Program-made: the position numbers and the translations under genes
NCBI GenBank assembly: GCA_035610365.1
Contig: CM069432.1
Coordinates: forward strand, 16,430,001 to 16,494,000
DNA from: Aquatica leii
Taxonomy: Eukaryota; Arthropoda; Insecta; Coleoptera; Lampyridae
Length of the DNA: 64,000 nt
Direction: 5' to 3'
The notes under the pieces: generated by a model
Told to the model about the DNA's origin: nothing
Databases searched by the model: none
The model's input: only the letters and a program-made list of their open reading frames with translations
Shown: in pieces, positions 31,998-44,010 of the stretch
How the letters are laid out: every line of letters starts with the position of its first letter
Numbering within the stretch: the stretch's first letter is position 1

Positions 31998-32287
31998 TGT
32001 AACGTTCAGCTTTGAGAGCGCTCGCGAACTTTTTATCCACTTCCAGAACGTTTGGGAAAGCTGTAGACAATTATCGGGATAGATAACGGAAATATATAAA
32101 AACGGTGTAGAGAGAGCATAGGTCAGTTATTCGCAGTATAGATTCATAATTTTGATCTATTTATATGTATCTAGATACAATTAAAAAATATATAAGTTAT
32201 ATGTTTCTGTATATAAATAATTTTTTTATTTAAATTATTTAAATAATATTTATAAAATATTGAGTGTCCCGTAAAATTCCAGTTACA
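31998..32287 (+). repeat. Solo LTR (290 bp)
   Basis: Starts tgtaacgttcag and ends ccagttaca, giving the TG...CA ends and a TGTAAC/GTTACA terminal inverted repeat typical of LTRs. A TATA box (tatataaa, 32093-32100) is followed about 28 bp later by an arthropod initiator (tcagt, 32123). A/T-rich polyadenylation-type sequence follows. No internal region adjoins either side, hence solo. The flanking tetranucleotides ttat and atat match at three of four positions, so target-site duplication is uncertain. Confidence 0.6.
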
Positions 32288-32609
32288 ATATGTATATTTT
32301 TCTTCAGTAATTTCCTGCATTCTATAGTAGTTCTTCAAATGAACTCCATCTATCGTTGTTATTACCTAGATTATTTAATCTATTATCTGTTATCTATATA
32401 AAGTTTGAATAGTTTATCTATTATCTAATACTAGATCATTTTTGAAAGAAAAAAAATTATCTCTGTCTATATAATTTAAAAATTATCTATTTACAAAACT
32501 GGTTATTCGAAGTCGGCATGTGTTAAGAAGATGTTTAAATAAATAAGTGATTAACGCGTGTGTTCGAGATAAATATAACGTTCGTGCCTTTAATGTAAAC
32601 AAGTGTCAA

Positions 32610-33495
32610 TTTTAAGATAAACAGAAGTTATCCGCGGACATTATTTTTCAAGTGATTGTAATACATAAATTCGTGTAAGTATTTTTTTTCGTGTAGTTAT
32701 AAACGTGTAAAAATTTTCTGTATAAAAATAAATTCGTTTTAAGTTTGTTATATTGGTGATACAGGTGTGCGGTATTGAAACCCGGTGAAATCGTTTAAAT
32801 AAATAAAACTTTTTAGTTCGCAATTTGCGTGTTTGTTTATATCGTGTAGTTTTAGCTGTTCAAGTTCGTTAAAGTAGTGTATTTAAACTTTTTATTCGTG
32901 TTATAATTTATGCCGGTAACTTGTTATCAAATTAAAATGGATGCAAAAATATTTAAAATTCTCGAATCAGTAAATAAAAAAAGGGAGAAAATTCTCAGAA
33001 AATGGAAGAAAAACTATCCGAACATTCTGAAAAAATGGAAAAAAACTCTAGAAGTGCATTGATAATCAACTAAACACTATTGAGGAGCAAATACAAATTA
33101 TTATAGAAAATTAAAATAAAATTGTTTAAGAAGAAACCCAAGCAGATACGTTAAATTTAAAAAAAGAAATATGTGAATCTATGAATGACAAAAGCTGTAC
33201 GAGATAGAATGAAACTGCTTGAAGAAAAAATGAACCAAATGATTTGCCATGGTGAAAGAATCGTCACAAACGAAGATTTATAATGGATTCTGAGACAGCG
33301 AAACGCAGCGGACTCACTGATGATGTTTTAGTGCATACCTTGCAGTTTGAAACAGCGAAAGAAACATCGCAACGAGACGGTCATAAACTCCGCTGTGCTG
33401 CAGAACTACCCGCGCACGCACTAGAAAGCATCAAAGAGGTAGCTTTGAACTGCGGCGAAATAGATCATGCACCACGACATTGTACTAAACCCTAG
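32610..33495 (+). pseudogene. gypsy-type Gag, internally deleted (element E, copy 1)
   Basis: The leader (ttatccgcggac, then agttcgcaatttgcgtgttt) and the start MPVTCYQIKMDAK match copy 2 at 58340-58700. A coiled-coil-like region follows with stops. A deletion then removes the central capsid and joins to SGLTDDVLVHTLQFETAKET and a degraded zinc knuckle, LNCGEIDHAPRHC. It precedes the protease copy at 33628. Copy 2 shows the missing capsid segment. Confidence 0.65.
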
Positions 33496-33627
33496 AATTA
33501 AGACACGAGTAGCGCTCGAAAATTTGGAATGAATTGATCAAAAGAGACAAAAGTTAATCTTATCTAGTCATGTTCCGGAGATTACCATTCAAATAGCCTA
33601 TAGAACAATTGCATAGCATTTATCTCG

Positions 33628-34131
33628 ATGACAGGGTCAATAAAAAAAAGTGTTCATTTACAGGTTGACACGGAAGCGACAAAAACCATCGTTCGTCCTG
33701 ACATGTTGTTGGAAAGCGAGAAGGCATCACCAGTAACAGTACGACTTCGAACAGCGACAGACGAAGAAATACCTACTAACGGACAAGTACAAGTGACCAT
33801 TGATTTGGGAAATGGAGTACTCGACCATTAAGTAATGATAACCGACACCACGGAAAAAGTTATCCTGGGAATGAACGTTATAAAGAAGTATGGGCTCCAT
33901 TTGGATATGAAGAACGATGTCCTGAAGATCGACAATCAAAAAATTACTTTTCATTCTTCAGTGAAAGCAGCTGTGCGAGACTTATTGAGTGAGAACGTGA
34001 CTCTGCCTGCAAGGACTAAAAGTGTGGTGATAGCACGTCTGAATGGAAGTCTCTGGAAAGGCTACATTCGCGCGATTGAACCAATGGAAGGCCATTTAGT
34101 TAAAAAGGGACAACTCGTTGGCAGAACTTGA
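33628..34131 (+). pseudogene. gypsy-type protease (element E, copy 1)
   Basis: About 165 residues matching copy 2 at 61018-61500: LQVDTEATKTIVRPDML at the active site, then EEIPTNGQVQVTIDLGNGVL, EKVILGMNVIKKYGLHLDM and SVVIARLNGSL. The active-site triad is D-T-E here but D-T-G in copy 2. A TAA at 33829 replaces the CAA codon of copy 2. Similarity stops soon after 34200 and no RT follows. Confidence 0.7.
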
Positions 34132-34199
34132 GTACGACTGAAAAACACGACGCCAGTAAGGATCTTAAATGTCAACTCAATACCATATGTTTGTTGCAA

Positions 34200-37100
34200 T
34201 GTTGTCAGATCAATATCTTAGGGGAAATACAGAATGGAAACGTAAGGGGCTTGTTTATTTAAGTTTGCAAAAATCGCGTGGTAGTAAATCCTCTTAAATG
34301 AGTGATATCGAAAATGTATTGTAAAGATGAAACAGATCTGTAGCCGGATTAGAACAAAATGGAATGAAATTACTTGCGGACCTACACAATCGTTAAGTTA
34401 GTAATCAATCGACATCGAAAATGTTATATGAAACAGAAAACCTGAACCTGGATTGTCCATCACTAATTTAAACTGAACACTAACTCTTAATTAATTAGCA
34501 AACTTACTCATCATTTACGCTAAAATTAAGTTTTGACAAAGGCCTACATGAAATTTAAACTTTAATAATAATCACGAAGGATGAATAAAACGTCATTGTA
34601 GAGAGATATATATTCAAAACAATAAGGTAAATTGGCAGAACACTACACATAAGGTAACAAACGAGAAGTTACAAACATCGATGTTATTACTTGTTTACTT
34701 TTTGTCAGTACAACGTAACACACAAGATAGAAAACTGACAAGATCACAGTTAGAAAAAAAAGAAACACAAGATTTGTGCTTCTCTTTTCAAATGTTTGTA
34801 AAAATAGATGACATCATCTTCATGTTCCATATAAAGTAAGGACATAAAGTCCGCCACTTTTACTCTGATTCCGAACCATTGCATGCACATAATGCCATGA
34901 GTCAGTTATCTATTTCTTTTAACAAAAAATGGCAGTCACAGTTATTAAAATTAGAGCTGAGTGTTGTTTGAAAAGTTTTTTTACTAATGGAAAGGTAAAT
35001 CAACACGGAAAAAAAGGTTATGCGGAATTGATATGTATCATGCAAAAGGCTGTTGGTTTTGAGTCAAGCCGATGTACGCTTGAATTAAACTTCTATTTTA
35101 TTAGATTGTCGCTGTAATTGCATTGCAATAAGAGATTTAGTTTAAATTTTAGTACATTTACGTTGAATGTTATTTGAACGTGGATCAATTTTAGAAGAAA
35201 AGCAAATGCTTTAAATATGAAATCGTAATGATTAAATTCAGTATAATATTTCTCTCCGTGAAGTGACACCTTATTTTGAAGAGCCTTTGTTAAATCAAAG
35301 TTGCTGATTGCTTTTGTCTTTTATAAGTTTGTTTTCGTGTAAAAAATTTCACGGCATTATCTGTAACCGTTTGAAAGTTAGAATGGGGGCCGTGTACTTT
35401 AAGTCCTCGTCATATATTATGGGTTAAAAAATTTCCGTAAGCTTACATATAAGTCTGCCAAGCTAATTAAAACTATGAATAATATTCTTAAAATATAGGA
35501 AGTTTTTAGCCAGTAGCATTATGTAAAATTCAAATAATGCATTCCGAATAACAAATTTCGTTATTGCAATTTGAACAGTTTACAATAACATTATTTATAA
35601 CAATGTTATACAACGTTAGAGATATAATTAATACCTAATTTACTCAAAAATTGGATTGTGGCAATGGATAATGTATCAGATCATAGTATTTAAATAAATC
35701 AAAACATGCACAACAATCATGTAAATTCAGTTAAGGCTGGGGTTCCGTGAAGTGAAAAGTACCTCAAGACAAGAAAAAAAAATTAGAACCAGTAGAGTGG
35801 CTCCGTGGCTACGGTAAAACGTGGTAAAACGATAAAACTGTTCATATAAATTTTTGGCTTTACGCTAATAGATGGTGCTGCCGTAAGATGAAAAACAGAC
35901 AAAAAATGCAGGAATAGGAAGGAACACTTTAACAATGAACCCGTTGTCTTTTACTGTGAATCTACTTGTTATCGTCTGTATTTCAAAACATTATTATATC
36001 AATTACCGAAAAAAAAAATTTCAAAATAAAATCTAGTTAATAGTATTCGGTATTATTTCGTATTGTAATAAGAGACGGTAGCATTACATTAAAAAATTAA
36101 ATTTAAATTTCTTGTTTTCTTGACAAGGTAAAAACAAATAGAGAAGTATTTTATCAAAAATAGTATTAGATGGTATTTTTATAATTTTTAGGAAAAGACA
36201 TGCGTCCAATTTTAGGTGTTTAGAAGCTGTTTACTTTATGATTTATGGATTCCATAAAAATTATACTGACCGAAAAGCGGCAACTTACTCAATCTGTTCG
36301 CTATTTGGTTACCTTATAAATGCAAACGGTGTGACATGTTATATATAGTCATACAAATTTCTTATACTACAAAGTAATCTTATAATTATTGCTGAAAAAA
36401 TTTATATTTTTGCAAATACATAAGTAAGCTGTAATTATTACGATAAAAATTATAATATTTTAAACACGTCCATTATTAGAAACAACACTACATTAAGTGA
36501 CTAAAACCATTGTATATAAATGTGTAAAACTAAAGTAAAAGATGAAAACTGCAAATAACACAATTCTTAGAAATTATTTACAAACAAAAATTAGACAATG
36601 GTTACGAAGTTTTATTGCAAATTAAAGGGCCAAAGAACCTTTTTGGATACCACGTGTTCCACAATACAGGGGTTGTTGCTTCGCAAAGTACAGTTATTCT
36701 TTTTCTTGCCATCTGTATTACAAAGCATTATATTCTGTAAACACTTTCATTTTTAGATAACGGATCCGCATTCATCAGTTGTACTACGTTTGTTTTTGTA
36801 AAAATAATAACATGATTAGAATATTTTTTTTTATCTGTCTAGAATATAGAAATCAACCAGTGTCAATTTGTTTTGAAATAGTATATGGCGCTTTTAGTGA
36901 ATAAAAACGTTTCTAGAACGTGTACCTATAAAATGAAATTCATTTTTATAATATTCGAAATGTTGCGAGTAAATTAAAAAATACAATTTTATTTTTGCCA
37001 AAAATGTTTTGAAATATTTTCTTTTTTTTTAAATTACTTTATTCTTAAAAATTACAGAAAATAAACATGGCTAACTTGACTACAGCAATGTTAAATAACA

Positions 37101-38990
37101 CAACTTTAAACGCTTTTCATTCGTTTATTACACTGTCGTAATCCACGGAAAAAATGTTTCAAGTATGCTATTTAACTTTTAATTAGTGTCGTGAATTTAA
37201 CACAAACAACTAGTGATGTGAACTCTCTTTAAGATTAGCGTTTTACATCTTGTGTTCTTGAAAACTATACACTTTGTTGAGGTGTAGAGTAAAGATAATC
37301 CTCTTAAGAAATAATAACGGGAAATGGAATTATTCCATTACAATATACATTGTTAATATATACTGTTTTTGACAACTTAGCAATACGTTCTTGCTTTCTT
37401 CCCATGAAAAGTTTAACAACAATGCAGTGAACCTAATTAATAGCCCGCAATAAGAATTTACACTCTTAGATCTATAAGATCATACACCGACAAAGAACCC
37501 TAAATTGAAAGTTTAAGCTGTATTTAAGATTTATATTTAAATACGTACATGAAAAAAGTAGTTAACATAATATTTAAATAAAAATATTATATTGCATAAC
37601 GAGAGTTGTAAGAATCTTATTATATGCGAGTAAAAAAGCGACAATTTTACAAGCATGTAATAAGCTTACAACTCTAGTTGTGCACTATACTTTTTCTACG
37701 ACATTTTCGTTCATACAAATAAAAAACATAAATAAAAAGTAGTTAAACACATTTTTTTCCCTAAATGTATATTTTGCAAATTATGCCTAATTGTTCTCAG
37801 GTGCTTTTATTATATAATATTTTAGGATTATTGTAGAATACAGTTATATCAAAAACTAATTGTAATTTTTTTAATAAGATAGTTTATATTAAATATTATT
37901 TGAGATTTTTGTTGATAAGGTTATTATTTGTGTTTAAAACCGGCAAGGTTAAGATAATCTATTTCATTTAGAACTTATATTTAATATTGCTATGTAAACC
38001 GAGTGAGTCACTTTAATCATATTTTTTAAAATTTAGTAAAATCTTTTGATATTATTAAGAAACCTACAAAAGTACTGTTCGTATACTACATCTTCACGTG
38101 TACGACGAACTTTCGCTCGAAATATTTTTTTGAAGAAATAACGCAGTAAACTCAATATAAAACGTCATCTTAAAAATAGGGCATTAATGAAGTAATCTGT
38201 TTTATTATGATTTTGTTTAAATAATTGTTTTTAACATAAACGTGAACAAATACTAAACGTTTTTGTTATTTAATAATTATGTGCCAGTATAATTCAATTT
38301 TTAATATTTGAATGTTTATTTTAAGCACACAAAAGGGAATATGTATTTTCGTGGCTGAATGATGCCTTACTTCGCATGGGTAAAACCGGTGGTTATTTTT
38401 TAACTCGATATTCGTTGCACTTAGCTTTTTTATCATATTTGTGTTAAAGTGATTTAAATTTTTGGTAACGGATACGTGACTTTTTTAGAAGATTTCGAGC
38501 AAAATATAAGTTATTTGTCTTATACCTTACAAAAAAAAGTTAATTGTTTTTTGATTGTAATCATATTAAATATTTATCAATACTTTCAAATATTTTTGCA
38601 TTTCCCGTTTAGCAGGAATTGCATACTACCGATTAGGTTAATATTTCCAAGTGTTTAGGTTTTACATTGCTTTAGAGGTTTTTGCCATTACGTAACTGCA
38701 TCAAGAGCAACGAATATTATCGTTTTCGATTAGGGCAGTACAAAAATACGAAGTTTTTCTAACAAATAAAAATATAGTGGTATATTTTAGTAAGTTAATA
38801 TATTTGTATCTAATAGAATTAATAAATTTCAACAGCACTCTTACTTTCTTCTCTCTTTGTATAAAAGAGGGTAAGTTACTGCAACAAATCATTATTCGGT
38901 TAGTGCGGTATAGTTTATGTATTATATTCTATTTTTGTTTGTATTTTTTTAACCGGTTTTCTATTACTTGATAAAAAATACTAATCGGAA
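34200..38990. other. 4.8 kb AT-rich stretch with little recognisable content
   Basis: Two loosely similar segments (34303-34375 and 34413-34462, both with tcgaaaatgt and a later ccggatt/ctggatt) may be a degraded tandem duplication. An imperfect palindrome lies at 37588-37690 (gagagttgtaag against cttacaactcta). The remainder showed no coding trace, repeat partner or RNA-like structure. Confidence 0.4.
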
Positions 38991-38991
38991 A

Positions 38992-39112
38992 ATGTTTGTT
39001 CTTGTGCAATACCTAGATGATTCTGTATATTATGTGTGTACTATATCAAATGTGAAAAATAGAAAAGACGGTATAGCTGATGTAAAACTTGGAAAATTAG
39101 AAAAATGTAAGT
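38992..39112 (+). pseudogene. Possible first coding exon of a disrupted host gene
   Basis: ATG opens MFVLVQYLDDSVYYVCTI then SNVKNRKDGIADVKLGKL and reaches a strong donor (aaaaat/gtaagt). The pattern 'FVLVxYxDxxxYYVCxxxxVK' resembles the first exon of insect BEN-domain-type genes as I recall them, but the BEN domain itself was not seen. A MITE lies in the following intron and a DNA transposon beyond the next exon. Confidence 0.35.
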
Positions 39113-39308
39113 AAACGTTTTTCTATTTTTTAAAAATTGTATGGCATTTTTTAGTTTGTTATTGTGAGGAATTATTTTCCGATTTTAGTTCATGATTCTC
39201 ATCTATTAAAAAGAAATATTACAACGTTTAAAATCAATTATCTAAGTAGGTACACATAATTAGAAATAAGGTAAAGATACAAAATTACATCAATTTTAAG
39301 CAAATATG

Positions 39309-39680
39309 TATAGTAGGGTCCGTTTGCAATTTGGATCGCCTAAGGCTGTGGTCAACTGGAGTTGACCTTAACCAATTAGTCATTCATGTGACGTATTTAG
39401 AAATATTCTTTCAGATTTTGAGTACTGAATTTAAGTTATACGTAGATGTTATTTGTAAAATTTTTTTAGTTACCTATCTATATTTTTTATTGCCAATTCG
39501 ATTTTTGTTTCTATATATTAATTAATAAGTATGGAGTTTTTAAGTGCGGTCCTGAGATAGTATTTAACTACCTCTACAGTTTATAAAAGCATCGGTAATC
39601 CTATTAAATGCTTCCAGACAATAAACAAATTTAAAAACCTTGCCTAAGGCGTTCCAAATTGCAAACGGACTCCACTATAC
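39309..39680. mobile_element. Approx. 370 bp MITE with 35 bp TIRs
   Basis: tagggtccgtttgcaatttg at left and caaattgcaaacggactcca at right form near-perfect inverted repeats of about 35 bp that continue through gcctaaggc. Ends lie at TA (tatagtag / ccactata), fitting a Tc1/mariner-like target. The 64-residue open frame inside has no transposase motif. Confidence 0.75.
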
Positions 39681-39724
39681 TACAAGTAAATCAATTAAGA
39701 ACATATCTAAATTTTGACAATTTT

Positions 39725-39876
39725 AAGTAGTCTAATGAAAGCAGTTCCAGTGAAAGCAGTTCCGAAATTCAAATTGATGAGACAGATTCTAACGGAATCA
39801 CTTAGTTTACATTCTAGTAACAATAGAACTCTTGAAACTGATGGAAAATCTTCAGATGCACAAGAAATGGGTAAAT
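39725..39876 (+). pseudogene. Possible acidic Ser-rich exon of the disrupted host gene
   Basis: Reads NESSSSESSSEIQIDETDSN in one frame and SLHSSNNRTLETDGKSSD in the next, ending at a donor-like atgg/gtaaat. Its acidic Ser-rich character recalls the duplicated segment at 29826 and 45507. One frameshift. Weak on its own. Confidence 0.28.
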
Positions 39877-40405
39877 ACTCTTTAAAGTGTTTTTCTAAAT
39901 TTTTATACCAAAAAGTTGGTGGTTATTGAATTCTTATTATAATTGTAATTTCAAACTATGTACATCTCTCAAAAAGATTTTTTTACCGCTTCTAACCACC
40001 ACTAAAACAGATTAACTTTTAACGTTTAGTTTAGTATTCCTCAAAGTAATGTTATAATTGAATCGCTTATTTGAGAAACCCAATATGTCCCAAAAACGTG
40101 TTTTGAGAAAATCAATAAAAACTGTTTATTATCCGTACAACTGGCACATTTTTTTCAACAATGTTTAAATATTTTTTTACATTAATTTGTATGTGTTGTA
40201 CATGATTTGTGGTCCAATTTTAAAACAACTTTCAGTTTTTTTCAGGCAATGAATATTTGGACATATAGTGTTTCTCAAATAAATTTTCAAATAAATTAGC
40301 AAGCATCATTATTTCATAGAATAAAACACATCGCTTGTTATTATATTTAATATTTTTACTTGTTATTATAAGTATTATTAATATTGTCATGAAATCAAGC
40401 GAAAA

Positions 40406-42337
40406 CTAATCATCGTCAGCATTAGTTACAGGCCAGGAAAATATCTCCTCGTAGAATCTTCCCACTTCTTCTATGTCCATCTGTAGATAAGGTCGAAATT
40501 TCTTTATGTTTTCCATATTTTTCTTTTTAATTGGAATTTTCTTATTTGGATAGGCAAGAATAGGTGCTATTTCAGTAGGTAGCGTTCTCCGAGACAAAAT
40601 AGGAAAACAGTCATATACCAATCCATCGATGAAAGACCTTGCTACAACGCATCCTGGTTGCTCTCTGCTATGTGTAAAATGCATATAAGACGCAATACCA
40701 AAGCTTACTTTCTTTGGCTTAAGAGAACTAGTGGTTGCATTTTTGGAATTATTACTATTAATGCTAAAGCAATTTTTTTTATAGTAGTTTGGCCACCATG
40801 ATTTAAAGTCTTTTATTATATCGTTGTTCTCCATTAGACAGACGGAAAACTTTTTTGCAGGCTGGATGTTACAATAAGTTCCACATATTCTTTTTAGAGT
40901 GTAAATTTATCATTCTTTTTTATTTTGCGTTTGATGACAGCAAAATCTCTGTCGCAAGGCATGTAAGAGTGTCCTCGAATAGGGAAATATTGATTAACTG
41001 ATTGGAATCGACCAGTTTCAACAAGAGCGGCACACATTCTTATAAGGCAATGATTCTTATTTTGCCCCCTACATCCATCTGAGAATATATGCAAGTGTTG
41101 AACGTTTTTTGGTAGACAGGTTTTGATATAATTCATTATGAATGAAGATACTTCGTTTGCTCCTTTCCTACCAACACCTTCATGATACACGTGTAACAAT
41201 GCCTTTCCCGTTTTGAGATCATGTATATCAAACACACTGACGGTCAGCTGATGCAGATAGAAAGTCTCTTGAACTGGAATCTGTGGAAGAAAAAGATTCT
41301 GCATGTAGTCAATACAAATTCCTGCAGTAGTGGGACCATTTTGTGTTTTTACTTTAATCTCGTCCATTTGACGAAAAAATTTTTTTGCCCTTCTAAGATG
41401 CACTAATTTTTCGGCAGCTGCAACCCTTTTGGCAGTGTCGTTTAACATTTTTGAACTTATCTTTACTCCCAACACTTGCAGCAAGTGTCAACCTGCGGTC
41501 TTCCGAATGATAGACTAAATCTTTCTTTAAAAATTTTATAGTAGAAGGAATACTTTACTTTAATCTCTGGATGGAGTTCTTCAAACATTTTATGCATTTG
41601 ACGAATATTCAATTTCTCGTTCAAGTATTGTTTTTCGTCTCCGGTATAGTGAGTATTTTTTGTAGGAAATGACTTAATGTGATTTATTATAAGCTGCACA
41701 AGGCTTATAGGTTTAGAGTTTCCAGGAGCTTGCCTGCCTCTCATATCACGAGGTGATTTTCCACAAGATAAAAGTCGGCATAAACGATACACCCTGTCAT
41801 GCGTTATAGCATGTAAACTTAAAAGAGCTTGCTTACACACTTCTATTCTCTTTATGCTTGACATAACGGAATTAAACGGTACTATGAGGTTTTTTAAAAT
41901 CATCGTCTTCTTTTCTGGACCGTTGACGCTTTACAGGAACTGAATATAAAAGACCCTGGAGGTAGGCATCTTGTTCATTTTTAGTTTCAAAAGAATAGAA
42001 TTTTGTAAAAATTTCACTTTTTTCCGCATCTGTTAACTGATCAAAACACTTCTTTCTACATCTAAAATATCACAGAAATAAAAGATATTAACAACGTTAT
42101 CACATACACCGATTGTAGAATTTATTACTAAACATAATAATATATTAGAGGTTAGAAAAACTTACGTGCAAGGATTTCCTATTTCTTTTTACTTATCGAT
42201 TTTCCAGCATAATTCACATATTGCTGACCTTCCACCCGAGCTTTTTTGATTTTCTCAGATTTATAGATCATTTGTTTAAGGCCTTTTTTGCGTTTAGGAA
42301 TCGCAGCATCTAAATTTTCACAGGCTGACGTTTCCAT
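40406..42337 (-). pseudogene. Candidate RNase H-like transposase, decayed, one intron
   Basis: Exon 1 starts at 42337 (METSACENLDAAIPKRKKGL); a GT-AG intron of 104 bp spans 42062-42165. Splicing joins NPCTCRKKCFDQLTD, a Cys-rich motif. Further on: KQALLSLHAITHDRVYRL, then ICIDYMQNLFLPQIPVQETF, HIFSDGCRGQNKNHCLIR and RGHSYMPCDRDFAVIKRK, then DFKSWWPNYYKK and an acidic C-terminus. The Asp in ICIDYMQN, the Asp in FSDG and the acidic residues in CDRDF fit an RNase H-like DDD/E arrangement. It resembles a large set of uncharacterised insect and cnidarian proteins (the DUF7869 type, name from memory and unsure). About five frame breaks (near 42180, 41880, 41475, 40895 and 40860). Confidence 0.6.
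42062..42165 (-). other. Intron of the candidate transposase
   Basis: Minus-strand gtaagt at 42165 and attttag at 42062, 104 bp. Splicing keeps the Cys-rich motif in frame across the junction (NPCT then CRKKC), which is independent support that both sides encode one protein. Confidence 0.6.
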
Positions 42338-42619
42338 TTTTAATAAAATGGTATCAAGTATGTAGGTTTACAACCTCAGTTTATTAGAGAAACACAACAT
42401 GTCCAACACTTGTTGGGTTTCTCAAATAAACGTTATATTTAAATAGTATAAAGAGCCTATGCAAAGTTAGCTATAAAAATACGGATCCCATTTACAAATT
42501 TATATTAATCACATTTTTAATCAAAACCAAATACGTTGTCAATAATAAATAACATAAATACTTGGCGTTTATTAAAATTTATTAAAAAAATTAACCGCGC
42601 GTTTTACTACTACGTGTAC

Positions 42620-43056
42620 AGAGGGGGTCGTGGCAAAGTTCAGAAAAGAAATTAGTAAGAGACGTTTTCAGTAAGCATTTTATAGATGAAACATTACCAT
42701 CGCTACATGAATGGGAAGACGTGATAAAGTCCAGTAGGGTTTTAAAAGGTAGATGCCCATGTCAAATAAAGGCTTGGGTTGCCGGAGAATTAAAAAGAAA
42801 GCACTGTAAAAAAAGAATAAGTTATACTGAAAATATTAAAAGATAATTTTAGAAAAACTAAGATGGACAAAAGAGGAGATTACAATAATGAAAAAATCAT
42901 TTGGACATCATTTACAAAATCTTACATTACCTACATTGCCAGAATGCGAACAGCTGTTAGAGAAATATGACATTTTCAAAAATCGAGTAGCCACTTCTTT
43001 AAAGGCCTATATTTATAACGAAATTACTAGAAACAAACGGTTCGACAATCAGTAAT
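42620..43056 (+). pseudogene. Disrupted host-type gene, 3' coding part
   Basis: Two readable blocks. The first is RDVFSKHFIDETLPSLHEWE, then VIKSSRVLKGRCPCQIKAW and a basic end. After a shift the second is KLRWTKEEITIMKKSFGHHL, then LPECEQLLEKYDIFKNRV, ending in IYNEITRNKR and a stop. The 'WTKEE...H...LP...C..L......LKNR' pattern resembles a Myb/SANT-like C-terminal module of uncharacterised animal proteins. It may continue the exons at 38992 and 39725, with the DNA transposon inserted between. Confidence 0.35.
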
Positions 43057-43710
43057 TGTAGTTCATTGTTATTGTGTTGTGATCAGTATTAAAATGTATT
43101 GTTTCTAATTATTATTTTTGTTCTGTTAACCTGAAACTTTTAACAACATTTAGGACGTGAAATTCTAAACTTCTAAAAAACAATAATAAATCTATCGTTT
43201 GATCACTAGACTGGCATTCTGTATATTATCAAACATTATTTATTAATTCAATCTTAGAATTATATCTTACATTAAAAAAATATTTTTTGTTGTTAATGTT
43301 TAATTTTATAAATTACTGCATAATTATAATACAGAACTTGAGATTTTAATTATACTTTTTAAGTTGATTTAGGAAGTATTGAATTTATTTCTGCCAACTG
43401 GTTGGTAAAACTGTTTATATTTTTTTTCTTTATTTTTGAACAGGATTTGTTAAAATATATGCACTCGTACAGAACTTCTTCAAGCGTTTTATATTTTTCC
43501 TTCAAACATTTGTTGTATTGTATATAAATTTTCATTTTTAGGATAACCATAAACTCAGCTTACTCATAATGTGGCTTAATTTTCATCTTTAATTAATTTG
43601 CATGCAATCTTATCTGTTGATAGTTTTTTTTAAATGAAAATTGCACATTTAAATTGACTCATATTTAAAATTAAAAATTTTACATAAAATTAAAGAATAT
43701 AAAAGTTTAA
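43057..43710. other. AT-rich spacer, nothing recognised
   Basis: No motif was found in either strand; the one minus-strand open frame at 43359-43550 is Lys-rich and featureless. Confidence 0.4.
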
Positions 43711-44010
43711 ACTTGCAGTCTTGAAGACTTTAACTTTAAGTGTTTTTACTCATAAGATGGTTTCTGCAACAGCGTACTATCCATTCTTAAAAAAAATTAA
43801 AAAAAACAATGTTCATTCTAAGAAAACTAGATTCAATTTTAATTTTATTTTACCTAAACATAAACCTGCTATGTTTTTAAGAAACTTTGTTTATAACGCA
43901 ATTTCCCTTTATAATACAGTACCTCAGATATTTAAACTTTTGAAGGTTAATAAATTTAAATAAATATTTAAAAAAACTATTATTAAGCAAGCAATAACAA
44001 TTTACTTTAT
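43711..44010 (+). pseudogene. Non-LTR retrotransposon RT, C-terminal end
   Basis: Reads HSKKTRFNFNFILPKHKPAM, then FLRNFVYNAISLYNTVPQIF and KVNKF. Insect LINE polyproteins (jockey/RTE-like) commonly end with 'HSYxTRxxxxxxxPxxxxxxxxxSxxYxGxxxYNxLPxxIK...FKxxLK'. Only this last 80-100 residues remains, as expected for a 5'-truncated insertion. The AT-rich sequence to about 44400 is probably its 3' UTR. The clade is not assignable from this piece. Confidence 0.5.

Larger units (their letters stand above)
40067..42429. mobile_element. 2.36 kb DNA transposon of an uncertain superfamily
   Basis: The ends are inverted: ttatttgagaaacccaa at 40067 and ttgggtttctcaaataa ending at 42429. Each end also has its own nearby inverted partner: 40257-40287 (ggacatatagtgtttctcaa) at left and 42381-42405 (ttagagaaacacaacatgtc) at right, so both termini are palindromic. 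Inside is a minus-strand gene with one intron. Flanks (atcgc and acgtt) show no obvious target-site duplication. The superfamily could not be assigned by eye. Confidence 0.65.

Noticed and set aside
33727-33954. Minus-strand 75-codon open frame
   Set aside because: Antisense to the gypsy protease copy E1.
38701-38971. Overlapping open frames on both strands
   Set aside because: Short, featureless and typical of AT-rich sequence; the better-supported exon starts at 38992.
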